DNA of 64,000 nt from Roseobacter sp. (GTDB lineage: Bacteria > Pseudomonadota > Alphaproteobacteria > Rhodobacterales > Rhodobacteraceae). Shown one piece after another: positions 33,157 through 42,920 of this stretch (positions are counted from its first letter, which is position 1; the number at the start of each line of letters is the position of its first letter). Below the pieces are notes generated by a model. That model made no database searches. It saw only the letters and a list, made by a program, of their open reading frames with translations, and was not told the origin of the DNA. Where the stretch lies: contig JADFAE010000005.1 in the NCBI GenBank assembly GCA_015665415.1, forward strand, positions 1 to 64,000, read 5' to 3'. A program made the position numbers and the translations under genes.

Positions 33157-35675
33157 TTCACAGCCTCCAGCGCTGACCAGCGTGGATTTTCATCGCTCAA
33201 GCTGCGCAGAGCCCCCCAGCTGCCCCATTTTCCCGGGACCGCCACATCCGCATAGGCCCCAAACAGCTGGCCACCAAGATCCTGCCATCCGGCCAGAAGT
33301 CTGGCATAAAGTGCGCCCATCTCGGCGGTGTAGTTGAAATGGGTGAAAAAACCGGTCAGCACCGCATCCTCGGTGATCGGGCCGATGCCGACAACATGGC
33401 TGCCGCCCTCATACATGATGAGGTCAAGCCCTTGCTGATCTGCCACTGCCTTGTGATAGGGCAGCACCCGGCCCAACAGGTCCGACAGCGTATCGCTGGC
33501 ATCGCCGGTGACCAGACCATCCGTCAGCTCGGCGGCGGCTTGCGAACTGGCGACATCATATTGATGCTTGCTGACAAAGGCCTCGGCTGCGGCCCCGCTG
33601 AGCCCCCTGGCCTTGGCCGCGTCACGGGCCAGCGCCCGGCTGTCAGCAATCCAGGCCCGCAGAATCGGGGCGCGCTCTTTCAACCCCAGCACACCGCCGA
33701 AATAGCCAGTCACCGCATAGGCATCGAAATAGTAGCTGGGCGGCTGGCGATCGGCGGTCTCTGCGACCCAGAGCGGTGCGTTCAGGATCTGCTCTTCCAG
33801 ACCCAGCCAGCCGGTCTGGGTCGACAGCACCCGGATCAGCCGCTGGTCGGTGGTCTCGCCAAAGACCTGGCTCCAGATCTGCGAGACCTCGGCGGCGCGT
33901 CCGCCATAGAACTGCATCCAAAGATCGGCGCCGCCCCAGCGGGCCTGGGCCTGGGCATCGGCCCAGCGGGCCTGCTCAAACTGCCAGTTCCAGACCTCGT
34001 TGGAATATTCCACATAAGCCTTGAGATCAAAATCCAGCCCATCCTGAGTAAGCTTGGCGAAGTTTCGGACATAGCTGTCGTCGGCCATGTGGGGCATGTT
34101 GAACCAGGGATCGGCCCCCAGCTCATTGGCCAGGGCCAGCATCACCTCGGCGGGCACCCCTTTGCGGGCCCAGGAATAGTCGCTGATCCGCGGTCGATCC
34201 TCCCAGCCGATTTGGTGGGAATCATTGGTCTGCATCCAATCCATGAACCGCAGCACGTCAAACCCATCCAGAAGGTTGAGCCAGCGCGGATTGAAAACCT
34301 GCCCCTGGGCAAAGGCCGCAAGATCTTCTTCTTTCACCACGGTGATATTGCGCGGATAATCCCCATCGCCGCCAATGCGCTGCAGGCGGATTTCAACCGG
34401 TCCGGGGCCTGGGCTGAAGTCAAAAGACACCTCGCCCTTGCCGTAGCGCTGATTGCGTGCCCGGCCCGAGACTTCGACAATGCCCTGGCCTTCAAAGCGC
34501 AACAGGTAGCGCCCCGTGAGCGATCGTGCGCTCTCGGGCAGATCGGTGAGGATGACAGTGCCAATCGAGCCCAGCTCTGGCGGCAGGGCGGTGGGCCAGC
34601 CATCCGGATCGAGGTATCCGGCGCTGGCCAGATCCGCTTCGGTGACCCCGCCCCAACGCTGTGGCAGATGGCCAATCCAGGGGCGTGCGGTTTTGAAATG
34701 ATCAAGAAAGGGTGCCTGTGGGCTCCAGTCGGCCACCGGCATCAGGTTCATCGCAATCGGCTGCCTAGCGGGCGGTGTGGCGGCAACCTGTGCCGGCAGA
34801 TCCTCTGGCACGGGCCCGTTGAGGCGGGTGATTTCGGGGTCGGGTGGTGGCGCAATGAGATCCGCAGGCAATACGGCTGAGGCGGCGGCCTCACCCTGTG
34901 CTGCGGCCCAGGCGATCTGTTGCAGGCGCTTGGCCAGCGCAGCAGAAGGCGCGGGGTAGGCCTGCCCCCATTGGTCCTGCAGCTGATGCGGCAGGCCTTC
35001 GGGGCTTTGGCCGGTCAAAACCCCATATTGCAGCAGGCTGAGGAAATAAAAGCCGATTGCATTGGGGTGGATGTCATCTGCAAAGACATCGGAAATCCGG
35101 CGCAGCTCGGGCACGGTTCCGGCCAGGATTGCATCCTCCAGCCGGGCCATGGCCTGACCGGCAGGCAGCAAGGTGATGTCGCCGCCGGTGGCGTCAATGG
35201 CCTCATCCACCAGCGCCTGCCACCGGGGCAGATCCTGCTCCAGCCGGTCACGCCAGGGGGTGGCAGCGCCTTCGTCAAAGGGGATCTCGACGCCGGTGCC
35301 ACTGGCGAGACTGTGCCAGGTTTCCTGCAGGTAGAATTTCACCTCCGGGTTGGCGGCGCGGGCCAGTTCATAGAACTGGGTGACGGCCTGTTCGGAGTTG
35401 CTCCATTTCAGGTGATTGGCCAGTGGGATCGCCTCGGTGACGATCACCGCATCCGCCGGGTTTTGCAGTCGTTCGCGGGCATTGATGCCTTCGGCGCTGT
35501 CGGCGTGCTGCCAATTGTAGCTAAGCGGCGCGCCATTGATGATCTGTGCCTCCACCCGGATAGGATGCGCCGTGGGCTGCTCTGCCAGCAATTGCTGCAG
35601 CATTTGCGGATTGTCCGGTCCAAACAGCGAGTGCCCGACCATCACCACCGAGGTTATCAGCGTCTCCAAATTCAT
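33153..35675 (-). CDS. SGNH-hydrolase-like domain fused to a glycoside-hydrolase-like domain
   Basis: 840 residues. The first ~260 form an SGNH-like domain (VMVGHSLFGPDNP with Ser15; DDIHPNAIGFYF with Asp and His near 201-204; GLPHQL). It is clearly related to the whole of the neighbouring 314-residue protein. After a Pro-rich linker (about 270-310) comes a large domain with a jelly-roll-like stretch and a TIM-barrel-like region: LRFMDWMQTNDS, AYVEYSNEVWNWQ (N-E, likely acid/base, about 560) and LIMYEGGSH (likely nucleophile, about 755), as in clan GH-A. No signal peptide is visible, although such enzymes usually act outside the cytoplasm. Possible roles: acylating or trimming the glycan. Confidence 0.7.
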   Translation of the reverse strand: MNLETLITSVVMVGHSLFGPDNPQMLQQLLAEQPTAHPIRVEAQIINGAPLSYNWQHADSAEGINARERLQNPADAVIVTEAIPLANHLKWSNSEQAVTQFYELARAANPEVKFYLQETWHSLASGTGVEIPFDEGAATPWRDRLEQDLPRWQALVDEAIDATGGDITLLPAGQAMARLEDAILAGTVPELRRISDVFADDIHPNAIGFYFLSLLQYGVLTGQSPEGLPHQLQDQWGQAYPAPSAALAKRLQQIAWAAAQGEAAASAVLPADLIAPPPDPEITRLNGPVPEDLPAQVAATPPARQPIAMNLMPVADWSPQAPFLDHFKTARPWIGHLPQRWGGVTEADLASAGYLDPDGWPTALPPELGSIGTVILTDLPESARSLTGRYLLRFEGQGIVEVSGRARNQRYGKGEVSFDFSPGPGPVEIRLQRIGGDGDYPRNITVVKEEDLAAFAQGQVFNPRWLNLLDGFDVLRFMDWMQTNDSHQIGWEDRPRISDYSWARKGVPAEVMLALANELGADPWFNMPHMADDSYVRNFAKLTQDGLDFDLKAYVEYSNEVWNWQFEQARWADAQAQARWGGADLWMQFYGGRAAEVSQIWSQVFGETTDQRLIRVLSTQTGWLGLEEQILNAPLWVAETADRQPPSYYFDAYAVTGYFGGVLGLKERAPILRAWIADSRALARDAAKARGLSGAAAEAFVSKHQYDVASSQAAAELTDGLVTGDASDTLSDLLGRVLPYHKAVADQQGLDLIMYEGGSHVVGIGPITEDAVLTGFFTHFNYTAEMGALYARLLAGWQDLGGQLFGAYADVAVPGKWGSWGALRSLSDENPRWSALEAVK

Positions 35676-36616
35676 CCGCCGCCTCCTGCAGGGTTTGCAG
35701 CGGCCAATCCGCTGCGTGGCTGGGCCAGAACGGTCTCCCAGGTGATCCGTTGCACCTGTTGGGCCGCCTGCGCGGTAAAGCTGTCGGCCTTGCTGCCATC
35801 GGGTCGGCTGAGCTGGTGCGGCAGGCCAAGGGGCGCGCGTTGATAAAGCACCGCGTAATGGGTCAGCGCCACCACATAGGCCCCCAGATCATTGATATGG
35901 ATCGTGTCCAGTGCGCCTTGAGGGCTGCGGGTAAAGAGATCCTCGCGCACCGAAATCCCGTCTATCTTTCCCGCCTCTGCGGCCTCTGCCACGGCTGCCA
36001 TGACTTGCCCGGCGGGGATCAGATAGGCGGGGCGTTCAGGAGTGTTGCGACTGTCATCCCCGCTGAGCTTTTCCAGCCAGAGCGTCGGCAGATCCTGCGC
36101 AATACGCGCCTCCCAGCCTTTGGGGTCATTCAGGTGGTGCCAGGTTTCATAGAGATAGATGCGGGTATTCGGGTTACCCGCGCGGGCCAGATCGGCCCAG
36201 CGTTGGAAATATTCAGCCCCATCGAAATAGCGGATGGCGTCGCGCAACTCGACCATCTCCGTCAGCACCACTGCGTCATAGTCGCCTGACCCGATGCCCG
36301 CGCGCGCGTCTCGATAGGTGGGGGGCTGGTTCACGGTCTCAAAATCGAGGATCGCAAGATCCGGCTCCCAATGTTGTTTCAGATTGGTACCTGATCCCAG
36401 CTGGCTGTTCCAGCGATGCCCGGCGGGGGAGAGCTGCGCCAGCATATGCGGCATCACCGGCCCAACCAGAGAATGGCCCAGATGATAGACGCTCAGCCCC
36501 CCAGTTGGTGCAGACAACGGTGGCACATCAGGCAGCGGGGAGGGGCGCAGCCAGCGGGCCAGAGGCCAGAGCGCCAGCAGTGCCGGCAGGGCAAGAAATC
36601 CACGACGTGCCATCAT
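35672..36616 (-). CDS. SGNH-hydrolase-like protein with N-terminal signal/anchor
   Basis: 314 residues. MMARRGFLALPALLALWPLA is a twin-arginine-like or Sec signal or anchor. The SGNH-like core shows YHLGHSLVGPVMP (nucleophile Ser), LYETWHHLND, LIPAGQVMA and DTIHINDLGAYVVALTHY (Asp and His). Each block has a counterpart in the N-terminal domain of the next gene, so the two arose by duplication. It starts three bases after the PPTase stop and overlaps the next gene by four. Probably a periplasmic esterase or acyltransferase acting on the locus product. Confidence 0.72.
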   Translation of the reverse strand: MMARRGFLALPALLALWPLARWLRPSPLPDVPPLSAPTGGLSVYHLGHSLVGPVMPHMLAQLSPAGHRWNSQLGSGTNLKQHWEPDLAILDFETVNQPPTYRDARAGIGSGDYDAVVLTEMVELRDAIRYFDGAEYFQRWADLARAGNPNTRIYLYETWHHLNDPKGWEARIAQDLPTLWLEKLSGDDSRNTPERPAYLIPAGQVMAAVAEAAEAGKIDGISVREDLFTRSPQGALDTIHINDLGAYVVALTHYAVLYQRAPLGLPHQLSRPDGSKADSFTAQAAQQVQRITWETVLAQPRSGLAAANPAGGGG

Positions 36617-36619
36617 GTC

Positions 36620-37306
36620 TCAGCCTCGCAGCTCTGCGGTTGTCACGATGAGACCAGCGCCAATGGCAAAGCGTCCGGTGATGCAATCGTCACAATTAAA
36701 GGGCGGCTGATCGGCGCAGAACCGGGCGGAGAAGCTGCTGGTCTCCAGATCGAGGGTCAGCTCCATGCCGTCAAAGCCGTAGTAGCGCTGGCTGACAATG
36801 AACTGGCATTTATAAGCGGCTTCCTTTGCGGAAAACACCAATTTGGCCAGTTGGCCCGGGTTGTGCTGCTGGCGCAGCCAGGCCTGTTCTTGCTGCGAAC
36901 AGATTGCGGGCCAGAGATCATCGGCCAGCGGCTTGTCCTCTTCCACGTCGATGCCAAGACCCTGTATGGCACCGCGTTTGGCAACCACAGCCATGGCGCA
37001 GCTGCGGGTGTGGCTGATCGAGCCGACCAGTCTTTCGGGCCAGATCGGTGCGCGGTTCTCGCCCACCGGAATGGCAACCGGCTGTTGCCCCAAGGCCTGC
37101 ATCGCCTGATGGGCGGCGGCGCGACCGGCGGCAAATTCGCGACGGCGCTTGTCGACCGCATTGGGCGACAGGCAGGCGGCCTCTGCTGCAAAGGGGGCAG
37201 GTGGGTCGTCCAGCGGGTTCACCAGCGCCAGCGCAATATCGCTCTTCAAGAGCGGCCGTACCAGTGCCAGCCGCTCCATCTGTTGGGGTGCAATCTCTGC
37301 TGTCAT
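36620..37306 (-). CDS. 4'-phosphopantetheinyl transferase (EntD/Sfp type)
   Basis: 228 residues. Family motifs: RRREFAAGRAAAHQAM, VGSISHTRSCAMAV, GIDVEEDKP (metal-binding Asp and Glu) and LVFSAKEAAYKCQF. It transfers the phosphopantetheine arm from CoA to the serine of carrier domains, here expected to be the PCP of the NRPS and the ACP of the PKS in the same operon. It overlaps the NRPS gene by four bases. Its presence argues that the pathway is complete and dedicated. Confidence 0.92.
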   Translation of the reverse strand: MTAEIAPQQMERLALVRPLLKSDIALALVNPLDDPPAPFAAEAACLSPNAVDKRRREFAAGRAAAHQAMQALGQQPVAIPVGENRAPIWPERLVGSISHTRSCAMAVVAKRGAIQGLGIDVEEDKPLADDLWPAICSQQEQAWLRQQHNPGQLAKLVFSAKEAAYKCQFIVSQRYYGFDGMELTLDLETSSFSARFCADQPPFNCDDCITGRFAIGAGLIVTTAELRG

Positions 37307-40300
37307 CCTGTCCGTGCTTTGCGGTTTGCCCGCATCGCCCGCCGTTTCGACATGGTGTCGGATCTGGCGGCCTGCGAGGCCTCATCTTGGGCCGGATCAT
37401 CGGGCTTTGTGGCAGTGCCTGCAAGACCCTCGATGTGACTGGCCAATCCCGCCAGTGTCGGGAAGCGGAAGATATCGGTGATCGACAATTTGCTGACGTC
37501 CAGGGCCGCGCGGATGTCGCGGTGTGACTGCACCGCCAGCAGGGAATGTCCGCCCAGGGCAAAGAAATTATCCTGCGCGGTGATGCCTTCGACGCCGAGG
37601 ATGCGCGACCAGACAGCGGCAATTTCGGCCTGGACCCCGGCCCCGAGCGTCACCGTGGCTGCGGCCTGCGTTGCAGCCTTGTCGGTCCCCTGTTTCGGCT
37701 GCGGGGCCGGCAAAGCCTTGCGGTCAATCTTCTTGTTTGGGGTCAGTGGAAAGGCATCCAGTATCACGATATGGGCGGGCACCATGACCGCCGCGAGATG
37801 GGTGCTCAGCGCATCCCTGAGGCTCTCCGGATCGACCTCGGCCGCAATTTCCCGAGTGATATAGCCCACCAATTGCACATCGGCCCCCAGCGGGCGTTCC
37901 ACAACCACGGCCCCGGTGACATGGGGCTGGGCCGCCAACGCCGCTTCGATCTCTCCCAGCTCGATACGTTGCCCACGAATCTTGACCTGATGATCGGTGC
38001 GACCAAGGAAGCTGAGCTGACCATCGGCATTCAGACGGACCAGATCGCCGGTGCGGTACAGCTTGCCGTCGGCAATGGGATTGGGGACAAAGCGCTCTTG
38101 CGTCAAATCTGGCCGTTGCCAATAGCCCGCCGTGACGCCCTGGCCGCCGATATACAGCTCACCCGCGGCGCCCATTGGCACTGGCCGTTGGTCCGCGTCC
38201 AGCACATAAACCTGCGTATTGGCCAGCGGGGTGCCAATACTGGCCACGCCGGCCGAAGCGCCCGCAAGGGTGGCGCTGGTGGACCAGATCGTGGTTTCGG
38301 TGGGACCATACATGTTGTGCAGCTGCGCAGGGGTTGCCTCGCGCAGGCTCCCGACCAGATCACCGGCCAGGGCTTCGCCGCCAACCAGGAGATGCTGCAA
38401 ACGCCCCATGACCATGCGGGCCTCATCATCCTGCACCAGCATGCGTGCCATTGAGGGCGTGCACTGCATATGGCTGACCCCATGGCGCATCATCTGCGCC
38501 GACAGCGAGAAATCATCCGCCGCCTGTTCCTGTGGGCTATTGGTCCTGGCCAGCACTTCGGCCAGCGGCTTCAGCCCTTCCAGCACCACCTCTGGGGCGA
38601 TGCCATAGTCGATCAGGCAGGCGATCTCATCGACGCCAATCCGCTTTAGCTGTTCGGTGCGGGCCAGGGCGTCCTCGATGGTGCCAAACAGGCCGGACTC
38701 TTCAAAATAGCGTTCAAAGGCAAATTCCAGGATGGCTTCCAGCTCCTCGCCGCTCAGTGCATCCAGCTGCATGTCAAAGGCGTTGTTGACCCCCTTGGGG
38801 CGCTTGAAAGCCGGGAAGGCCCAGGCATATTGCTTGATCAGCCCCGCCGCCGAGCGCAGGTAATCCTTCATCGGTTCGCGGGCGATGCGGCGCGAGTCTT
38901 CGCGGGTTTCGGCCAGATAGCTGTGCAGCATCAGGGTGACCTTGAAGTCGGCCGGGTCATGACCCGCGGCGCGCAGGGCATCGTGATAGATGCGGATCTT
39001 GCCGCCGACCTCTTCGATGCTTTGGCCCAGCAGATGGGTCAGCACATTGGCACCGATCTCCCCGGCTTCGCGCCAGGTGTTCGGGTTGCCTGCCGTTGTC
39101 ACCCAGAGGGGCAGCTCTTTTGATACCGGGCGCGGTTGGGTGATGACGGCATGGCGGGTTCCATCCTTGCGGGGAAACTCCACCGCCTCACCGCGCCACA
39201 GGCTGCGCAGGGTCTCGATGGCCTCATACATCGCGGGTTTGTTGGCAGGGGGCGTGTTTTCCGGGCGCAGCACAAAATCATCCGGCTGCCAGCCAGCGGC
39301 AATGCCGATACCGGCCCGGCCATTGGTGAGATTGTCGATCACCGACCATTCTTCGGCAATGCGGGCAGGATGGTGCAAAGGCGCGACGCAGGAGCCCGCC
39401 CGCACGCTGAGATTATGGGTCACGGCGGCCACTGCTGCCCCGGTGACAGAGGGGTTCGGGTAGGGGCCGCCAAAGGCATGGAAGTGTCGTTCTGGTGTCC
39501 AGACCGCGTTGAACCCATTGGCGTCGGCGAATTTCGCGCCTTCCAGCAGCAGGTGGTATTTGCGCGGGCCGGGACCATCGTCATTGCCCCAGTAGAACAG
39601 GTTGAAATCCATCCGCCGGTCCGAGATGGCGATGGAGCCATTGGACAGCTCCAGGCGGCTTTCATCGCTTGACAGCACCAGTTTGAAGCCGCGCGACAGG
39701 GTCCAGAACAGCTCTAGCACCGAAATGTCAAAGGACAGTGAGGTGACCGCCAGCCAGGCGTCGCCCACTTTGTGGGGAATGCGCGCATCCATGGCGGCAA
39801 AGAAATTGGCCACATTATTCTGGCGCACCATGACGCCCTTTGGGGTGCCGGTCGAGCCTGAGGTATAGATCAGATAGGCCAGATCCGTGCCAGTGGCGGT
39901 GCTGGCAATATTTGCCGGTTGGGTGGTGGGGGCAGCACTGCTGTCGACGGTCACCACCTGTGCCGAGGTTGCGGGCAAGTCGCCGCGCAGCGCATCTTGG
40001 GTCAGGACAACCCCGGCCTGACTGTCCGTCAGATAATGGGCGATGCGATCCGCCGGATAGGCGGGATCGAGCGGCACATAGGCACCGCCGGCCTTGAGCA
40101 CAGCCAAGGTGGCCACCAGCAGATCAGCAGAGCGTTTGACATAGACCCCGACATGGGACCCGGGCTTCACCCCGATCTGTTGCAGCTTGGCCGCCAGCGC
40201 ATTGGCGCGCCCGTTGAGGGCGGCGTAGCTGTAGCTTTCACCCTCAAAGACCAGGGCAATGGCCTCGGGCGTGCGGGCGACCTGGGCCTCGAATGCGGCC

Positions 40301-41904
40301 TGAATGGTGGGGTCGGCAGGCAGATCGCTGGCGGTTTGGTTCCAGTCTTGCAGCATCAGCTTGCTCTCTGCCTCGGGCAGGACTGGCAGATCCGACAGCG
40401 CGCTGTCGCCCAGGGTGGCGATGACGCCCAGCACAAGCTCCAGCCGCGCGGCGAGCAGCTCCGCGACCTTTGGCTCAAGCTGGGCGTCATCCACATGCAG
40501 CGCCAAAGCGCCATCTACCAGCGACACGGTGGCAGCGCAGCCTGGCAGGGCTGCATCCCGGTCCACTGAGATCCCAATCCCCGGCTGTGGCTGTGGCTCC
40601 AATTCCGGGGCGCGCGCCACAAGGTCCAGGGCAAATCCGCCGTGTTGGCGGGCCTTTTGGAGCTCGGCCTTTACCTGATCCGTCAAGGCGTTAACAGTGA
40701 TATTTCGCCTTGCCTGCAGCGGAATCCACTCCGAAACCAAATGCGCGGCCTCTGCTGCAACCGGAGTGGCAAGGGCCAGGTCGCCGCTCTCCTCTCCCGT
40801 GCTGAGCAGGGCCCAGGCGAGGATCGCGGTGATGATCTGGTCTTGTGTCAGGCCCGCGGGCAGAGCGAGCTCTTGGCGGCTTTGCCCCGTGCTGCCGGTA
40901 GGGCGCGCCAGCGGCACGGCAATGGGCTGCATCCTGGCAAGCGCCTTGCGCCAGTGGCTTTCTCCGCTTTGGGAATTGGCCAGCGCTGCAGTCAGTGCTG
41001 CGGTCTCGGCGGTGTCGCGGCGGGGCAGCTGGTCGCCCGCAGAGAAAAGCCCGGGCAGGTCCAGCGGTTGGCCAGCAAGTGAGGTGATCTGTTCCAGCGC
41101 AATGGCCCCATCAGAGGTAGCAATTGTCAGCATGGCCCCAGTGACAGAGAGCACGGCTCCGGCCTCGCCGCTGCCTGTGCCTGTGGCAGGGCTGGCCTTG
41201 CCCACCCGCAGCACCTGGTTCGACAGTCGCAATTTGGCGCTGCCCAGCGGGTTCCAGTAGGGGCCAAAATCCAGCGCGCGCACCAGACGGCACAGGTCGG
41301 CGGTTGGCTGCGTAAAATCCAGAATTCCGCCTGCCTCGGGGCGGTGATCCTTGCCGAAATAGCTGCGCTGGCTCAGATCCTGCGGTTGGCGTTGCAAGGT
41401 GCCGCTGCTCAGCTGCTCCAGCACCTCGCCAAAACTGTCCATGGCGGCGGCATAACATTTTGAGTTGAGCGAAAAACCGGTCTCATCCTCGGCAATGTCG
41501 AACAGGCGCTGGGCGAGGATGTCGCCCTCGTCGATACCGCCCTCCATCATGTGCCAGGTGATGCCGTGCTGGGCCTCGCCAGCGATCAGCGCCCAGTTGG
41601 GCGTGTTGAGCCCGGCATAGCGCGGCAGGGGGCCGTCGTGAAAGTTCACCGCGCCCTGGGTGGCCAGCGCCAGAGTGGCGTCAGGGATCACGCGCAGGTT
41701 GGCGATCGACAACAGCCAGTCAAACCCCGCTGAGATCTCGCCGGGAGAGTCGCATGTGACCAGCCCCCTGGCCGCAGCCCAGGCGCGGATGTCTGCATCG
41801 GTTGAGACCACGGCAGCAATCTGGTGGCCTTTGGCCAGCACCGCTTCGGCGCAGCCGATCAACAGGGATTCATTGCCGATGACGACACAGGAAAATGGGC
41901 TCAT
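37303..41904 (-). CDS. NRPS: formyltransferase - partial C - A (with luciferase-like monooxygenase insert) - PCP
   Basis: 1533 residues. Residues 1-250 are a methionyl-tRNA-formyltransferase-like domain with NFHDGPLPRYAG (Asn, His) and GGIDEGDIL (Asp). About 290-500 resemble only the C-terminal half of a condensation domain; no HHxxxDG is visible. The adenylation domain begins near 535 (YLIYTSGSTGTPKGVM, LSFDISVLELFW with the Asp that binds an alpha-amino group). At about 763-1120 a flavin-dependent luciferase-like monooxygenase (MDFNLFYWGNDDG, NAVWTPERHFHAFGG) interrupts it before NMYGPTETTIWS, LYRTGDLVRL, KIRGQRIELGEIEAAL and PNKKIDRKAL. The PCP serine is near 1453 (LGGHSLLAV). There is no thioesterase. 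It should load, formylate and perhaps oxidise one amino acid. Confidence 0.9.
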   Translation of the reverse strand: MSPFSCVVIGNESLLIGCAEAVLAKGHQIAAVVSTDADIRAWAAARGLVTCDSPGEISAGFDWLLSIANLRVIPDATLALATQGAVNFHDGPLPRYAGLNTPNWALIAGEAQHGITWHMMEGGIDEGDILAQRLFDIAEDETGFSLNSKCYAAAMDSFGEVLEQLSSGTLQRQPQDLSQRSYFGKDHRPEAGGILDFTQPTADLCRLVRALDFGPYWNPLGSAKLRLSNQVLRVGKASPATGTGSGEAGAVLSVTGAMLTIATSDGAIALEQITSLAGQPLDLPGLFSAGDQLPRRDTAETAALTAALANSQSGESHWRKALARMQPIAVPLARPTGSTGQSRQELALPAGLTQDQIITAILAWALLSTGEESGDLALATPVAAEAAHLVSEWIPLQARRNITVNALTDQVKAELQKARQHGGFALDLVARAPELEPQPQPGIGISVDRDAALPGCAATVSLVDGALALHVDDAQLEPKVAELLAARLELVLGVIATLGDSALSDLPVLPEAESKLMLQDWNQTASDLPADPTIQAAFEAQVARTPEAIALVFEGESYSYAALNGRANALAAKLQQIGVKPGSHVGVYVKRSADLLVATLAVLKAGGAYVPLDPAYPADRIAHYLTDSQAGVVLTQDALRGDLPATSAQVVTVDSSAAPTTQPANIASTATGTDLAYLIYTSGSTGTPKGVMVRQNNVANFFAAMDARIPHKVGDAWLAVTSLSFDISVLELFWTLSRGFKLVLSSDESRLELSNGSIAISDRRMDFNLFYWGNDDGPGPRKYHLLLEGAKFADANGFNAVWTPERHFHAFGGPYPNPSVTGAAVAAVTHNLSVRAGSCVAPLHHPARIAEEWSVIDNLTNGRAGIGIAAGWQPDDFVLRPENTPPANKPAMYEAIETLRSLWRGEAVEFPRKDGTRHAVITQPRPVSKELPLWVTTAGNPNTWREAGEIGANVLTHLLGQSIEEVGGKIRIYHDALRAAGHDPADFKVTLMLHSYLAETREDSRRIAREPMKDYLRSAAGLIKQYAWAFPAFKRPKGVNNAFDMQLDALSGEELEAILEFAFERYFEESGLFGTIEDALARTEQLKRIGVDEIACLIDYGIAPEVVLEGLKPLAEVLARTNSPQEQAADDFSLSAQMMRHGVSHMQCTPSMARMLVQDDEARMVMGRLQHLLVGGEALAGDLVGSLREATPAQLHNMYGPTETTIWSTSATLAGASAGVASIGTPLANTQVYVLDADQRPVPMGAAGELYIGGQGVTAGYWQRPDLTQERFVPNPIADGKLYRTGDLVRLNADGQLSFLGRTDHQVKIRGQRIELGEIEAALAAQPHVTGAVVVERPLGADVQLVGYITREIAAEVDPESLRDALSTHLAAVMVPAHIVILDAFPLTPNKKIDRKALPAPQPKQGTDKAATQAAATVTLGAGVQAEIAAVWSRILGVEGITAQDNFFALGGHSLLAVQSHRDIRAALDVSKLSITDIFRFPTLAGLASHIEGLAGTATKPDDPAQDEASQAARSDTMSKRRAMRANRKARTG

Positions 41905-42920
41905 TTAAGATCCTCCGGAAACGGGGAGTGAAGGCGCGTTTCACTTTTGGATGAAGAGGGCCGGGCGCTGGGCCGCAGCGCCTGCGCGATCAGATCGCGC
42001 AGGAAATGGTTGGGATCCGCCTGCGGCTTGCCCTGGATCAGACGGCGCAACCCATAAAGGCTGCACCCGGCAACCCGTGCAGCTGTGGCCAGCGCGGCAT
42101 AGACAGACCCATGGGATTTGCGAAAGTAATGGCTGCGGGACTGGAACCAATAGGCAGGCGTGCGCTGCCATTGCTGCATGCCCGTCGAGGCAGAGCCGAC
42201 ATGGGCAACCCGGCTGTCGGGCACATAATGGGTGCGCCATCCGGCCTGGGCGGCGCGGCGGCACAGGTCTGTTTCTTCGAAATAGAGAAAGAAGCCTTCG
42301 TCAAAGCCGCCGATCTCGTCAATGACGGGTCGGCGGATCATCAGGCTGGCCCCGGCGGTCCAATCCACCTGGGTTTCGGTCTGGGGCATGTCCATTGCCA
42401 CCACCCAGGGGGCCAGCAGCCGGGTGAAGACACCGGTCCGCGCCGCCATTTCGAACTCACCGGCGATGGAGGGAAAGCGAAACGCCGTGCGATGCGGGGT
42501 GCCATCGGTGCCATAGACATATGAGCCCGCCAGTCCGGCACCGGGATGATCCGCCAGGAAATCACGCAGCCTGCGCATGGTACTGCCTTGTACAAAGGCA
42601 TCAGAGTTGAGCAGGTAATAATAGTCCGGCGCGGTGCCATCCGAAAGCCCGGCCGCAAAGCCGATGTTCATGCCCGCGCCAAAGCCGCCGTTGACCATCG
42701 AACGGATCAGCCGGAACTTGGCGCTGTCTTGCCAGCCGCGCGCCTTGACGCCCTCCTGCAAGGCCTCCCAGGAGCCATCAGCAGAGCCGTTTTCAATGAC
42801 CAGAACCTCGCCGTTGAGATCCTCCATCTCGGCCAGGGCAGCCGCGGCCGCCTTTAGCGTCATCTCAGGCGTGCGGTAGTTCAGAATGATGCATAAAATG
42901 CTGTTGGCTGCCATGATCAC
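41901..42920 (-). CDS. GT2-family (rhamnosyltransferase-like) glycosyltransferase
   Basis: 339 residues of the WbbL/rhamnosyltransferase type. It shows LCIILNYRTPEMTLKAA, VLVIENGSADGSWEAL, MVNGGFGAGMNIGFAAG, YYLLNSDAFV (DxD-type motif), TAGASLMIRRPVIDEIGGFD and YFEETDLCRRAAQAGW. The C-terminus has a short basic/hydrophobic region. It is placed between the PKS and NRPS genes, overlapping both (one and four bases), so it is probably part of the same pathway, adding a deoxyhexose to the aminoacyl-polyketide or joining it to a glycan. Confidence 0.88.
   Translation of the reverse strand: MIMAANSILCIILNYRTPEMTLKAAAAALAEMEDLNGEVLVIENGSADGSWEALQEGVKARGWQDSAKFRLIRSMVNGGFGAGMNIGFAAGLSDGTAPDYYYLLNSDAFVQGSTMRRLRDFLADHPGAGLAGSYVYGTDGTPHRTAFRFPSIAGEFEMAARTGVFTRLLAPWVVAMDMPQTETQVDWTAGASLMIRRPVIDEIGGFDEGFFLYFEETDLCRRAAQAGWRTHYVPDSRVAHVGSASTGMQQWQRTPAYWFQSRSHYFRKSHGSVYAALATAARVAGCSLYGLRRLIQGKPQADPNHFLRDLIAQALRPSARPSSSKSETRLHSPFPEDLK

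Noticed and set aside
33339-34880. A 513-codon plus-strand open frame opposite the SGNH-GH gene, and a similar 585-codon frame opposite the PKS (46067-47824)
   Set aside because: Both lie wholly inside genes with clear domain motifs, lack ribosome sites and show no family signature.
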